This document shows positions 44,952 through 53,409 of a stretch of DNA of 64,000 nucleotides, one piece after another. The DNA is taken from NCBI RefSeq assembly GCF_900105385.1, contig NZ_LT629772.1, forward strand, positions 5,270,001 through 5,334,000. Reading direction: 5' to 3'. The first letter of the stretch is position 1, and the number at the start of each line of letters is the position of its first letter. The notes beneath the pieces were generated by a model. The model was not told where the DNA came from, searched no databases, and saw only the letters and a program-made list of their open reading frames with translations. The stretch is from Microlunatus soli (GTDB lineage Bacteria > Actinomycetota > Actinomycetes > Propionibacteriales > Propionibacteriaceae). The position numbers were made by a program, and so were the translations under genes.

Positions 44952-46046
44952 TCATGGCCGGCGCCGGGTGGACTCCCGTTCGATCACTCGACCGTGCAGG
45001 ACGGTGCGGGATGAGGCCGGACGGCCGTTCGTGATCACTGCGTGCATCGTCTGGGCTGCGGATCGGCCGAGCTCGAACTTGGGGATCGTGAAGGTCGTCA
45101 GGGGAGGGGACAGCAGACTGCTCTGCTCCACGTTGTCGGTGCCGACGATCGAGATGTCGTCCGGGATCTTCAAGCCTGCTTGGCTGATCGCCTGGTAGGC
45201 ACCCATTGCGCTCTTGTCGCTGACCGCGTAGACGGCGCTCGGCGGTTCGGCCAGCGCCAACAGCTGCTGCATCTGCTGATGGCCCTTGCTCCTGCTGTCG
45301 GCCTGCTGTGCCGGCATCAGGTCGGGGTCGGGAACGATGCCGGCCTCGAGCAGCGCGGCCTGGTAGCCGCGGCGCCGATCGATCAGGCTGATGTAGCGGG
45401 TGGAACCGACCAGCATCCCGATCCGGCGGTGGCCCAGGTCCAGCAGATGCCGGGTGGAGCGATAGCCGGCGGTGAAGTTGTCGGCGACGACGGCATGGAT
45501 GTCGGTGTCGATGTCGAGGTAGTTCTCCAACAGCACAACGGGAATCCCGGCGGCCAGGATCTGCTCGACGGCGGCCTGGTCGATGTCGCCGCCGTTGGCA
45601 ACGATCATGCCGTCCACATCGCGGCCCATCAGTGATCGCAGATCGGACAACGGGTCGTCGTCGGGACGGTAGAGGTGCAGCAGCATCTGCATCCCGAGGT
45701 CGCGCAGTCCGTCGCTCACACCGGAGACCACCTCAGCCATGAAGCCGTCCTGGGCCGCTGCCGGCGAGAGCGTCTCCATCACCAGACCGATCAGCGGTGT
45801 CGCCGGCTTGCGGTCCGACGCCTTGGGGCGTGCCACGTAGTCGAGTGATTCGATGGCCTGCAGGATCTTCTTGCGGCGCTGTTCGGACACCCCGGGCTTG
45901 CCGTTCAGCACCAGCGAGACCGCCGACAGCGGCACTCCTGCCTCGGTGGCGACATCACGCAGTGTGATGGCCGCGCGCCCCTTGGCGGTGCCGGCTGCCG
46001 ACTGCTCGTCCGACGATTCTGTCCCGAGCGATCGCACCTCGTTCAT
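44952..46046 (-). CDS. LacI-family regulator of the arabinoside locus
   Basis: This 364-residue regulator has a Ser/Ala-rich N-terminal extension, then the LacI helix-turn-helix (TLRDVATEAGVPLSAVSLVL, NGKPGVSEQRRKKI) at about 28-80. The effector domain is at about 85-350, with GMIVANGGDIDQAAVEQIL, YAVSDKSAMGAYQAI and SIVGTDNVEQS. It diverges from the GH51 gene. It likely binds the TGTTCT/AGAACA hexamers in the shared upstream region and responds to arabinose or an arabino-oligosaccharide (inference). Confidence 0.92.
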   Translation of the reverse strand: MNEVRSLGTESSDEQSAAGTAKGRAAITLRDVATEAGVPLSAVSLVLNGKPGVSEQRRKKILQAIESLDYVARPKASDRKPATPLIGLVMETLSPAAAQDGFMAEVVSGVSDGLRDLGMQMLLHLYRPDDDPLSDLRSLMGRDVDGMIVANGGDIDQAAVEQILAAGIPVVLLENYLDIDTDIHAVVADNFTAGYRSTRHLLDLGHRRIGMLVGSTRYISLIDRRRGYQAALLEAGIVPDPDLMPAQQADSRSKGHQQMQQLLALAEPPSAVYAVSDKSAMGAYQAISQAGLKIPDDISIVGTDNVEQSSLLSPPLTTFTIPKFELGRSAAQTMHAVITNGRPASSRTVLHGRVIERESTRRRP

Positions 46047-46084
46047 CGCCTCTCATCCAGGTTCCGAGAGCGTCACTCTACCGC

Positions 46085-46223
46085 CAGAACAGACGAGAAC
46101 AAATGCCGTGTGTTCTGAGAAAGACGGCGCAGTGTTCTTGTGAACAGGCAGCGAACTGTTCTAGCGTGTGCGAACGTCCGGTCCGGCCCCGCCGGGCCGC
46201 CAGAACAGCCAGCCACGTTCTGT
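46085..46223. promoter_or_regulatory. operator cluster of AGAACA/TGTTCT hexamers
   Basis: Between the divergent LacI gene and the GH51 gene the hexamer AGAACA or its complement TGTTCT occurs at 46086, 46096, 46111, 46133, 46157 and 46202. A partial copy, GTTCTGT, lies near 46217. Inverted pairs are CAGAACA (46085-46091) with TGTTCTG (46111-46117), and TGTTC-TTGT-GAACA (46133-46146). Related sequences (CAGAACGACGCAGAACA) recur just before the binding-protein gene at 47920. This density suggests cooperative regulator binding. Confidence 0.55.
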
Positions 46224-46255
46224 CAGTCAGTCCCGTCCGCAGTCAGTGAGGTCTC

Positions 46256-47815
46256 ATGGGTGATCGGCACGCCGTCGTCGATATCGCAACATCGCAACAG
46301 AGCTCGGCCTATTCCGCCGATGTTTTCGGACACTTCATCGAGCACTTCCACCGCCAGGTCTATGGCGGCATCTTCGATCCCGGCTCACCCCTGAGTGATC
46401 ATCGCGGGTTCCGCCAGGATGTGATCGAGGCGGTTCGTGATCTTGCCCCGTCGGTGGTGCGCTGGCCGGGCGGTTGCTTCGTCTCGGACTACCACTGGCT
46501 CAACGGTGTCGGCCCACAGCGGCGTCCGCATTACGACAAGGCATGGCGAGTGACCGACCCGAATTCCTTCGGGACTCGGGAATTCGTGGAGTGGTGTCGC
46601 GCCATCGGTGCAGCGCCGTACATCTGTACCAATGCGGGCACCGGCACGGCCGAGGAGATGAGCGACTGGGTCGAATACTGCAATCTGGCCGCGGGAGCGG
46701 GCCGGTGGAGCGATCTTCGCCAGGAACACGGCGACGTCGACCCGCTGACGGTGCCGTACTGGAGCATCGGCAACGAGAACTACGGATCCTGGGAGATCGG
46801 CGCCAAGACGCCGGACGAGTGGGCGAATCTGGTCCGCGAGTCGGCCAAGATGATCCGCCGGGTCGATCCGTCGGTCCGATTGCTGACCGCAGCGCGGGCC
46901 GATCTGGACTGGACACTTCCGCTGCTGCAGGCTGCCGGTCCGTATGTGGACATGGTCTCCATCCACGGCTACTGGGATCGGCTCGCCCAGGTGGATGCCC
47001 CGATCGACTACCTGACGGCGATGTCGCGCTCGCTGCAACCCCAGGACGATATCCAACGGACGGCCGACATCATCGGCGCAGCGGGTTACGCCGGACAGAT
47101 CGGCATCGCCTTCGACGAGTGGAATCTGCGCGGCTGGCATCATCCCGACGGTACGTCCGCCGCAGCAATCGCCGCGCGCGACCGCAACGACGACAACAGC
47201 ACCTACACGATGGCCGACGCGATCTTCTCGGCGTCCTTCTTGAATGCGTGCCTGCGCAGATCCGACGTCGTCAAGATGGCCAATATCGCGCCGACGATCA
47301 ACACCCGCGGCCCGCTGTTCGTCCATCCCGACGGAATCGTCAAGCGCAGCACTTATCACGTGCTGTGGATGTACGCCCAGCTGCTCGGCAAACGCGTGCT
47401 GACCAGCGCTGCCGGGAGCCCGGAGCTGACGTCGGCCGGCGTACCCGTCATCGATCAGCTGGCCACCGTCGACGAGAGCGGTCGTCGGATCAGTCTGGTG
47501 TTGATCAACAAGTCTCCGGACGCCGCGGTCGGATGCGAGGTCAGGATCGCCGGGCATCGGTTGGACGGCGTGCACGCCGCGACGGTGCTGGACGCCCCGT
47601 CGACCGACAGCTACAACGACATCGATCATCCCGACCTGGTCGTGCCACGTACCGACAAGATCAACTTCGTCGATGGCCGTGTCCTGCTCGCGCCCCACTC
47701 GGTGACCGTCTGCCAGATCGATCTGCCGCTCCCGTATCCGGCAGGCGAAACCGACGAGGTCGGACTCGACGGGCCGTGGCAGCTCGGGCTGACGGGATGG
47801 AGTCGGAACGGCTGA
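46256..47815 (+). CDS. alpha-N-arabinofuranosidase (GH51)
   Basis: This 519-residue enzyme removes alpha-L-arabinofuranosyl residues from arabinan or arabinoxylan fragments. The GH51 barrel contains FGHFIEHFHRQVYGGI, SVVRWPGGCFVSDYHW, SIGNENYGSWE (acid/base Glu near residue 174) and IAFDEWNL (nucleophile Glu near residue 288). A C-terminal beta-domain follows. No signal peptide is visible, so it acts on imported oligosaccharides. The start has GTGAGG upstream. It is followed by an ABC importer, making this an arabino-oligosaccharide utilisation locus. Confidence 0.95.
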   Translation: MGDRHAVVDIATSQQSSAYSADVFGHFIEHFHRQVYGGIFDPGSPLSDHRGFRQDVIEAVRDLAPSVVRWPGGCFVSDYHWLNGVGPQRRPHYDKAWRVTDPNSFGTREFVEWCRAIGAAPYICTNAGTGTAEEMSDWVEYCNLAAGAGRWSDLRQEHGDVDPLTVPYWSIGNENYGSWEIGAKTPDEWANLVRESAKMIRRVDPSVRLLTAARADLDWTLPLLQAAGPYVDMVSIHGYWDRLAQVDAPIDYLTAMSRSLQPQDDIQRTADIIGAAGYAGQIGIAFDEWNLRGWHHPDGTSAAAIAARDRNDDNSTYTMADAIFSASFLNACLRRSDVVKMANIAPTINTRGPLFVHPDGIVKRSTYHVLWMYAQLLGKRVLTSAAGSPELTSAGVPVIDQLATVDESGRRISLVLINKSPDAAVGCEVRIAGHRLDGVHAATVLDAPSTDSYNDIDHPDLVVPRTDKINFVDGRVLLAPHSVTVCQIDLPLPYPAGETDEVGLDGPWQLGLTGWSRNG

Positions 47816-47830
47816 GCCGTACCGGACCAA

Positions 47831-47887
47831 CCCTTCGACGAGCTCAGGGCCCTTCGGCGAGCTCAGGGTCCTTCGGCGAGCTCAGGT
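47831..47887 (+). repeat. 19-bp tandem repeat, three units
   Basis: Three consecutive 19-base units are variants of CCCTTCGGCGAGCTCAGGG. This closely resembles a short dispersed repeat (CCTTCGACAAGCTCAGG type) that I recall from many high-GC bacterial genomes. It lies between the GH51 gene and the binding-protein gene, so it could affect mRNA structure or processing within the operon. Confidence 0.75.
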
Positions 47888-47919
47888 CGGCCAGAACGAC
47901 GCAGAACAAAGGAGTCTGT

Positions 47920-49305
47920 ATGAGTCCACTTCCTCCGATACCGGCGCCTGCCGGGTCTCGGCTCAGTCGCCGAGCGTTGATCGGTGGCCTGGCAGGATTG
48001 GCTGCCGCCGGCGCCGCCGGTTGCACCCCTGACGTCTATGGGCGCCGTGATCATCCGCCCCAGCCCACCGATCCGGTGGACATGGAGGAGGAGCTGCAGA
48101 AGCCGGCCAAGATCACCTTCTGGGCGTGGACCCCGGGCATCGATACCCAGGTGGAACTGTTCCAGAAGCGCTATCCACAGATCGAGGTCGAGCTGGTCAA
48201 CGCCGGGCAGGGCCCCGCCCAGTACCAGAAGCTCAGGACTGCGCTCAGCGGGGGAGGTGCGCCCGACGCGGCGCAGATCGAATTCGCCTACCTGCCGTCC
48301 TTCATGATCACCCGGGATCTGCTCGACCTGACCCCGTACGGGGCGCGTGAGATCAAGGACGACTTCGTCGACTTCGCCTGGAATCAGGTCGCCGTCAATG
48401 ATGGGGTGTACGCGATTCCACAGGACTCCGGGCCGATGGGGATGCTGTATCGATCAGATGTCTTCGACAAGTACGGTCTGACCGTCCCGGTGACCTGGGA
48501 CGACTTCGCCGAACAGGCCGAGCGACTGCGGTCGCAGACCAAGGGCGTCTCGATGACGAACCTGCTGCCGAACGATTCGATGTCGGCGCTCGGGATGATG
48601 CAACAGGCCGGATCGGAACCGTTCTCGATCGCCTCACAGACCACGATCGGGCTGAAGCTCGACGACGCCGGCGCCCGAAAGTGGGCAGACTACTGGACGC
48701 CGTTGCTGCAAGAGGGTTTGATCTCCGCCGATCCCGGGAGCAACAACGACTGGTACCAGGCGATGGCGAGCGGCCGCTATGCAACCTATATCGCGGCCGC
48801 CTGGGGACCCGCCTATCTGCAAGGCTCCGCGGCCAGCAGCGCCGGCAAGTGGCGAGCCGCGCGACTACCGCAATGGGCGCCGGACCAGGATGTGGCCGGC
48901 AACTGGGGAGGGTCGACGACGGCCGTGATGGCCGGCTCGAAGTATCCGGCCGCAGCCGCAGGCTTCGCCGAATTCATCAATCACGATCCCGAGTGCGCGC
49001 GGCTCTTCGCCAGCAAACAGCTGCTGTTCCCGGTGTTGAAGTCGTTGCTCGCCGACCCGTCCTTCACCCAGCAGGAGGTGGACTTCTACGGCGGCCAGAA
49101 GGTGTTCGATCTGTTTTCCAAGATCTCCGACACGGTTCCGCACGAGTACCAGTGGAATCCGTTCATGGCTTTTGTGAACACCGAGTTCAACCAGGTCCTC
49201 GGCGGCGCGATCAGTGCGCGCACCGATCTCGTCGATGCACTGCGCACGCTGCAGGACGACGTCTTGACCTATGCACACAAGCAGGGATTCACGGTCGAAT
49301 CATGA
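47920..49305 (+). CDS. ABC transporter sugar-binding lipoprotein (family 1)
   Basis: This 461-residue lipoprotein is expected to bind arabino-oligosaccharides. A twin-arginine-like SRRALIGGLAGLAAA signal is followed by the lipobox AAGC. The fold begins AKITFWAWTPGIDTQVELF and has LRTALSGGGAPDAAQIEFAY, with AIPQDSGPMGMLYRSDVFDK typical of family 1. The ATG has AAAGGAG 6 bases upstream. The frame is open much further upstream, but only as a shadow of the GH51 gene. The stop overlaps the first permease by 4 bases. Confidence 0.92.
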   Translation: MSPLPPIPAPAGSRLSRRALIGGLAGLAAAGAAGCTPDVYGRRDHPPQPTDPVDMEEELQKPAKITFWAWTPGIDTQVELFQKRYPQIEVELVNAGQGPAQYQKLRTALSGGGAPDAAQIEFAYLPSFMITRDLLDLTPYGAREIKDDFVDFAWNQVAVNDGVYAIPQDSGPMGMLYRSDVFDKYGLTVPVTWDDFAEQAERLRSQTKGVSMTNLLPNDSMSALGMMQQAGSEPFSIASQTTIGLKLDDAGARKWADYWTPLLQEGLISADPGSNNDWYQAMASGRYATYIAAAWGPAYLQGSAASSAGKWRAARLPQWAPDQDVAGNWGGSTTAVMAGSKYPAAAAGFAEFINHDPECARLFASKQLLFPVLKSLLADPSFTQQEVDFYGGQKVFDLFSKISDTVPHEYQWNPFMAFVNTEFNQVLGGAISARTDLVDALRTLQDDVLTYAHKQGFTVES

Positions 49306-50249
49306 CGACACAGCAACAGACCTTCCGGACCGCCCAGCGGGTGGGAGACCGGCCACGACCGGGCCGGCGACGGCGCCGCCGCGGCGGCGCGACACCGTAC
49401 CTGTTCATCGCGCCGTTCATGTTGATCTTCCTCGCCATGTTGGTGGTGCCGTTGATCTTCGCCGGCTATCTGAGTCTGTTCACCACCAAGCTGGCGACCG
49501 GCACCGAGTTCGTCGGGCTGGTCAACTATGCCGAGGCCCTGACCGATCCAGCCTTCCTGGGTGGAGTCGGCCGGATGATCCACTACCTGCTGGTCCAGGT
49601 CCCGGTGATGCTGGTGCTGTCGATGGTCGCCGCGCTGGTGTTGGACAGTGGCCTGTTGAGGTTCCCGAAGCTCTTCCGGATCCTGATCTTCATCCCGTTC
49701 GCTGTTCCCGCCGTCGTCGGCGCCGTGATGTGGGGCTACCTGTACGGCGCGCATGTCGGTCCGTTCGCTCAACTGGCCCAGGCCATCGGCTGGCCGGCAC
49801 CGGGATTCCTCACCCGTGGTGGGATCGTCTACTCGATCGCCAACATCGCGGTCTGGGAGTTCGTCGGCTACAACATGATCATCTTCTATGCCGCCTTGAA
49901 GGCGATCCCACCGGTCCTCTACGAGGCGGCGGCCATCGACGGAGCCGGACCGATCCGGACCGCGTTGTACGTCAAGGTGCCCCAGCTGCTGCCGGCGCTG
50001 TTCCTCACCGCACTGTTCTCTCTGATCGGCTCGTTCCAGTTGTTCAACGAGCCGAATGTGCTCACCCCGCTGGCACCGACGGCGATCGGCCGGGACTGGA
50101 CACCCAATCTGTACGCCTACAACCTTGCCTTCGTCGATCAGCGGGTCGAGTACGCCTCGGCGATCTCGTTCGTGCTCGGTGCGGTGATCGCCGTTGCCTC
50201 GATCGTCTTCATGTTGATCACGACCCGGCTCCGGAGGAGGACCGCATGA
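49302..50249 (+). CDS. ABC sugar-transporter permease (MalF type)
   Basis: This 315-residue permease has six helices preceded by a strongly basic N-terminus (RPGRRRRRRGG). The EAA loop is YEAAAIDGAGPIRTALYVKV. The N-terminal TPYLFIAPFMLIFLAMLVVP matches the UgpA/LacF group. It is translationally coupled to the binding protein and to the second permease, both by 4-bp overlaps. Confidence 0.93.
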   Translation: MTTQQQTFRTAQRVGDRPRPGRRRRRRGGATPYLFIAPFMLIFLAMLVVPLIFAGYLSLFTTKLATGTEFVGLVNYAEALTDPAFLGGVGRMIHYLLVQVPVMLVLSMVAALVLDSGLLRFPKLFRILIFIPFAVPAVVGAVMWGYLYGAHVGPFAQLAQAIGWPAPGFLTRGGIVYSIANIAVWEFVGYNMIIFYAALKAIPPVLYEAAAIDGAGPIRTALYVKVPQLLPALFLTALFSLIGSFQLFNEPNVLTPLAPTAIGRDWTPNLYAYNLAFVDQRVEYASAISFVLGAVIAVASIVFMLITTRLRRRTA

Positions 50250-51139
50250 CCGCCGCCGTCCCGACCTATCTCGCCGGCAAGGATCCGGCCGCCCGCCGTC
50301 GGTCCGCGGTACTGCCGACGGTGTTCATGATCATCGTCGTCATCTACTGCGCGACACCGCTGCTGTGGTTGCTGGTGTCGGCAACGAAGTCCAATGACGG
50401 CCTGTTCAATTCCTTCGGCTTCTGGTTCGCCGACGACGTCCAACCTGGCCGCAACCTGCACGACCTGTTCGCCTACAAGGACGGCATCTTCATCCGCTGG
50501 ATGCTGAACACCCTGCTCTACTCGGCGGTCAGCGCCGGTCTGGCGGCGATCTTCGCCACCATTGCCGGCTACACGTTCTCGCTGTTCACCTTCAAGGGCA
50601 AGAACCTGTGCTACGTCCTGATCCTCGGTTCGATCATGGTCCCGACGACGGCCTTGGCGATCCCCACCTATGCGCTGTTCACCCAGGTGGGCATCGTGGA
50701 CACGCCGACGGCCGTCATCCTGCCCTCACTGCTCAGCCCGTTCGGCTTCTTCCTGATCAAGGTCTACGCCGACAGCTCGATCTCCCGTAGCGTGGTGGAG
50801 AGCGCTCGGATCGACGGAGCGAGCGAACTGCGGATCTTCGTCAGTATCGCCTTCCGCATCCTGATGCCGGCCTTCGTGACGGTGCTGCTGTTCGCCATCG
50901 TGACCGCCTGGAACAACTACTTCGTCCCGTTGGTCATGCTGAACACCGAGAAGCTCTACACCGTCGTGGTCGGGCTGGCGCAGATCAATGCCACCGCGAA
51001 CGCCGGCGGCGGTGCTCAACCGCTGTTCAACCTGGTCACCATCGGGTCGCTGGTGGCCATCGTTCCGCCGATCATCGCCTTCATCCTGCTGCAGCGCTAC
51101 TGGGAGAGCGGCCTGTCCTCAGGATCGGTGAACGAGTGA
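50246..51139 (+). CDS. ABC sugar-transporter permease (MalG type)
   Basis: This 297-residue partner permease has six helices. The EAA loop reads VESARIDGASELRIFVSIAF. A YTFSLFTFKGKN segment and YFVPLVMLNTEKLYTVVVGL are characteristic. The start has GGAGGA upstream within the preceding gene. It ends the arabinoside operon; no ATPase gene is present, so a shared ATPase elsewhere is implied. Confidence 0.93.
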   Translation: MTAAVPTYLAGKDPAARRRSAVLPTVFMIIVVIYCATPLLWLLVSATKSNDGLFNSFGFWFADDVQPGRNLHDLFAYKDGIFIRWMLNTLLYSAVSAGLAAIFATIAGYTFSLFTFKGKNLCYVLILGSIMVPTTALAIPTYALFTQVGIVDTPTAVILPSLLSPFGFFLIKVYADSSISRSVVESARIDGASELRIFVSIAFRILMPAFVTVLLFAIVTAWNNYFVPLVMLNTEKLYTVVVGLAQINATANAGGGAQPLFNLVTIGSLVAIVPPIIAFILLQRYWESGLSSGSVNE

Positions 51140-51212
51140 CCCGATCCCGTCTCCCGTCACCACTCGGACCGGGGCACAGAGGTCGCGCCCTGTCTTGACC
51201 CCGATTCGACCG

Positions 51213-51270
51213 ATTGCTACTGTCCGACTGTTCTTTTGCTCAGGTAGTGCGCAAATGCTCAGGGGATGCG
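51213..51270. promoter_or_regulatory. candidate SorC operator/promoter region
   Basis: Upstream of the regulator at 51271 a TTTGC arm and a GCAAA arm are separated by 11 bases (around 51235-51255), and TGCTCAG occurs twice. GCAAA/TTTGC-type arms are common in SorC/DeoR-family operators, so autoregulation is plausible. This rests on visual symmetry only. Confidence 0.3.
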
Positions 51271-52251
51271 ATGGCAAGTGGCGAGCAGCGAGCGCTGGTT
51301 CGCGCCGCGGTGTTGTATTACCGCGAGGGATACACCCAGGCGGAGGTTGCCCGGCACCTCGGCGTCTCCCGTGCCACCGCGGGGCGGTTTCTGCAGCGTG
51401 CCCGGGATGCCGGGGTCGTGCGGATCGAGATCGTCTCGCCGGTCGCGCGGCAGGTGGACACCGAGCTGCGGCTCGAACAGCTGTACGGGCTTGAAGAAGC
51501 CGTCGTCCTGGAGTCGGCGAATCCGGCCGGACACCCCGGTGTCGAACTCGGCCAAGGATGCGCCGAGCTGCTGGAGCGCCGGCTCGGGTCGAACTCGGTG
51601 CTGGGACTCGGCTGGCAGTCCGACCCGCGGGATCCGATCTCGCACCTTGCCCGGTTCCTCAAGGAGTCGGGCAAGCCCGGCAGCGTTCCGACGACGGTGA
51701 CGGTCGCGCAGCTGGCCGGGGCGCTGCCGTCGCGGGGCAACCGGCGCAATCCGAGCCGCGAGGTGTCCGATGTCGCCGATGTCTTGGGTGCTCGGGAGTA
51801 TCTGATTCCGGCTCCGTTGTTCGTCGACGACCCGGACACGACCCGCCGGCTGCTCGCCGACAGCGGCATCAGAGCGGCGATCGATGCCGCGGCCCGCTCC
51901 GATGTCTGTCTGTTCGGTGTGGGTGAGGTCACGGAGGCGACGCCGCTCTATGTCAACGGTTATCTCAGTGACGAGGATCTTGCCGAGCTGAGCGCACGGG
52001 GTGCTGTCGGGGACATCGCGGGCCGGTTCTATGACGCCGATGGCCGCCCCGTTCCTGGCGCTCTGGCCGAGCGGACCGTCGGCGTGACGCTGGAGGCTCT
52101 GGCGCGAGCGCCGATGCGAATCGCAACGGCGGCTGGTGCCTCCCGAGTCGAACCGTTGCGTGCCGCTTTCACTGGCGGACTGGCCAATGCTGTGGTGACC
52201 GATGTCCCCACGGCTGAGGGCCTGCTGGCCGCCGGCACCCCACAGAACTGA
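51271..52251 (+). CDS. SorC-family sugar-responsive transcriptional regulator
   Basis: This 326-residue regulator has an N-terminal helix-turn-helix (YYREGYTQAEVARHLGVSRATAGRFL) and a sugar-phosphate-binding C-terminal domain (about 60-320) with VEATPLYVNGYLSD-like and GAVGDIAGRFYDADGRPV motifs characteristic of the SorC/DeoR-like family. ATG at 51271 has AGGGG upstream; the frame opens earlier at 51214 with no good start. It stands immediately upstream of a sugar-uptake operon in the same direction and is probably its local regulator. Confidence 0.92.
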   Translation: MASGEQRALVRAAVLYYREGYTQAEVARHLGVSRATAGRFLQRARDAGVVRIEIVSPVARQVDTELRLEQLYGLEEAVVLESANPAGHPGVELGQGCAELLERRLGSNSVLGLGWQSDPRDPISHLARFLKESGKPGSVPTTVTVAQLAGALPSRGNRRNPSREVSDVADVLGAREYLIPAPLFVDDPDTTRRLLADSGIRAAIDAAARSDVCLFGVGEVTEATPLYVNGYLSDEDLAELSARGAVGDIAGRFYDADGRPVPGALAERTVGVTLEALARAPMRIATAAGASRVEPLRAAFTGGLANAVVTDVPTAEGLLAAGTPQN

Positions 52252-52284
52252 TCCCGTACCGCCATCACAGGCCAAGGAGCTCGT

Positions 52285-53409
52285 GTGTTCAGACCCAACC
52301 GGTGGATCGCCCTGGCGTTGGCCGGCCTCTGTCTCGTTGTTGCCGGGTGCTCGCTCAACGGTCCGATCTCGAGTCCGTCGTCGGCCCCGCCACCCGCTGC
52401 CGAATCCGGGAAGGTGACCGCACCGCGGTCCGGCGGCAAGCTGAAGGTGGGCATTGCCTCGCGCGAGATCACCAACGACTACAACCGCGACATCATCGCC
52501 GGTGCCGCAGCGGTGTTCAAGAAGCACGGCGCGTCGGTCGTCACCACCAACGGCGGTGGGGACGAGACGACGCACGAGAACAACATCCGCAACCTGATCA
52601 ATTCCGGCGTCGATGCGATCTTCATCCAGCTGGGCGACCCGGAGTCGCTGGCGCCGATCGTCCAGCAGGCCGAGCGACGTGGCATCACTGTCGTGACCGC
52701 GGGAATCGGTTCGGCCATCAAGGGCGCGGTGACCGACGTCGGGGGTGATGAGATGTTGATGGCCGAAATGGTTGCCCGGGCCCTCCTCGGAGCAATGGAC
52801 TACCAGGGCGACCTGTATGCGTTCTGGGTCCCCGGCGCGCCGCTGCTGGAAACCAGGCTGAGGGTGCTGAAGGCAGTCGTCGCCGACTATCCCCAGGTGC
52901 GACTGCACCTGGAACCGACAGATCACAGTCCGGCGAAGGTGCAGAGCCAGATGCAGGCCGTGCTCACCGCACATCCGAAGCAGGGCTCGATATCCGGAGT
53001 CTGGGGAGCCTATGACCAGATGACGTCGGGCGCCGTACAGGCGATCCAGCAGGCGAATCGTCCGGAGATCAAGGTTGCATCGATCGACGGCGATCGGACC
53101 ACGTTCTCGATGCTGTACGCGCGTAACAGCCCGTTCGTGGCGACAGTGGTGCAGAACGCTCAGCGGATCGGGAGCCTTGGCGCCACCGCCGCCCTCGACG
53201 CCCGGCGTGGGGAGAAACCGCCGAAGGCAACCTTCACCACGGCCTGGGTTGCGACCCGCAACAATGGGATCGCAGCCGCCGAGGAACGCTACGGGCCGTC
53301 GATCTGGAAGAGGATCCGACTTGACCCCGACGACATCCGCCGGCGTTGGCCACAAGATCAACAAGTTGTGGTTCAGCAGCCTGTAGTGCCCTCCGACGAG
53401 GGCCGCTGA
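52285..53409 (+). CDS. sugar ABC transporter type-I periplasmic binding lipoprotein
   Basis: This 374-residue lipoprotein has a signal ending in the lipobox VAGC and a Pro/Ser linker. A type-I periplasmic-binding fold of the RbsB/RhaS group follows, with KVGIASREITNDYNRDIIAG, INSGVDAIFIQLGD and VWGAYDQMTSGAVQAIQQA. The GTG start at 52285 has AAGGAG upstream. Its stop and the next ATG overlap (TGATG). The substrate is probably a pentose, a 6-deoxyhexose or a sugar-like compound that the amidohydrolase downstream can process. Confidence 0.9.
   Translation: MFRPNRWIALALAGLCLVVAGCSLNGPISSPSSAPPPAAESGKVTAPRSGGKLKVGIASREITNDYNRDIIAGAAAVFKKHGASVVTTNGGGDETTHENNIRNLINSGVDAIFIQLGDPESLAPIVQQAERRGITVVTAGIGSAIKGAVTDVGGDEMLMAEMVARALLGAMDYQGDLYAFWVPGAPLLETRLRVLKAVVADYPQVRLHLEPTDHSPAKVQSQMQAVLTAHPKQGSISGVWGAYDQMTSGAVQAIQQANRPEIKVASIDGDRTTFSMLYARNSPFVATVVQNAQRIGSLGATAALDARRGEKPPKATFTTAWVATRNNGIAAAEERYGPSIWKRIRLDPDDIRRRWPQDQQVVVQQPVVPSDEGR

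Noticed and set aside
46385-47830. A 481-codon minus-strand frame opposite the GH51 gene
   Set aside because: GH51 catalytic motifs on the plus strand are intact; the antisense translation is Arg/Asp/Gln-rich shadow sequence.
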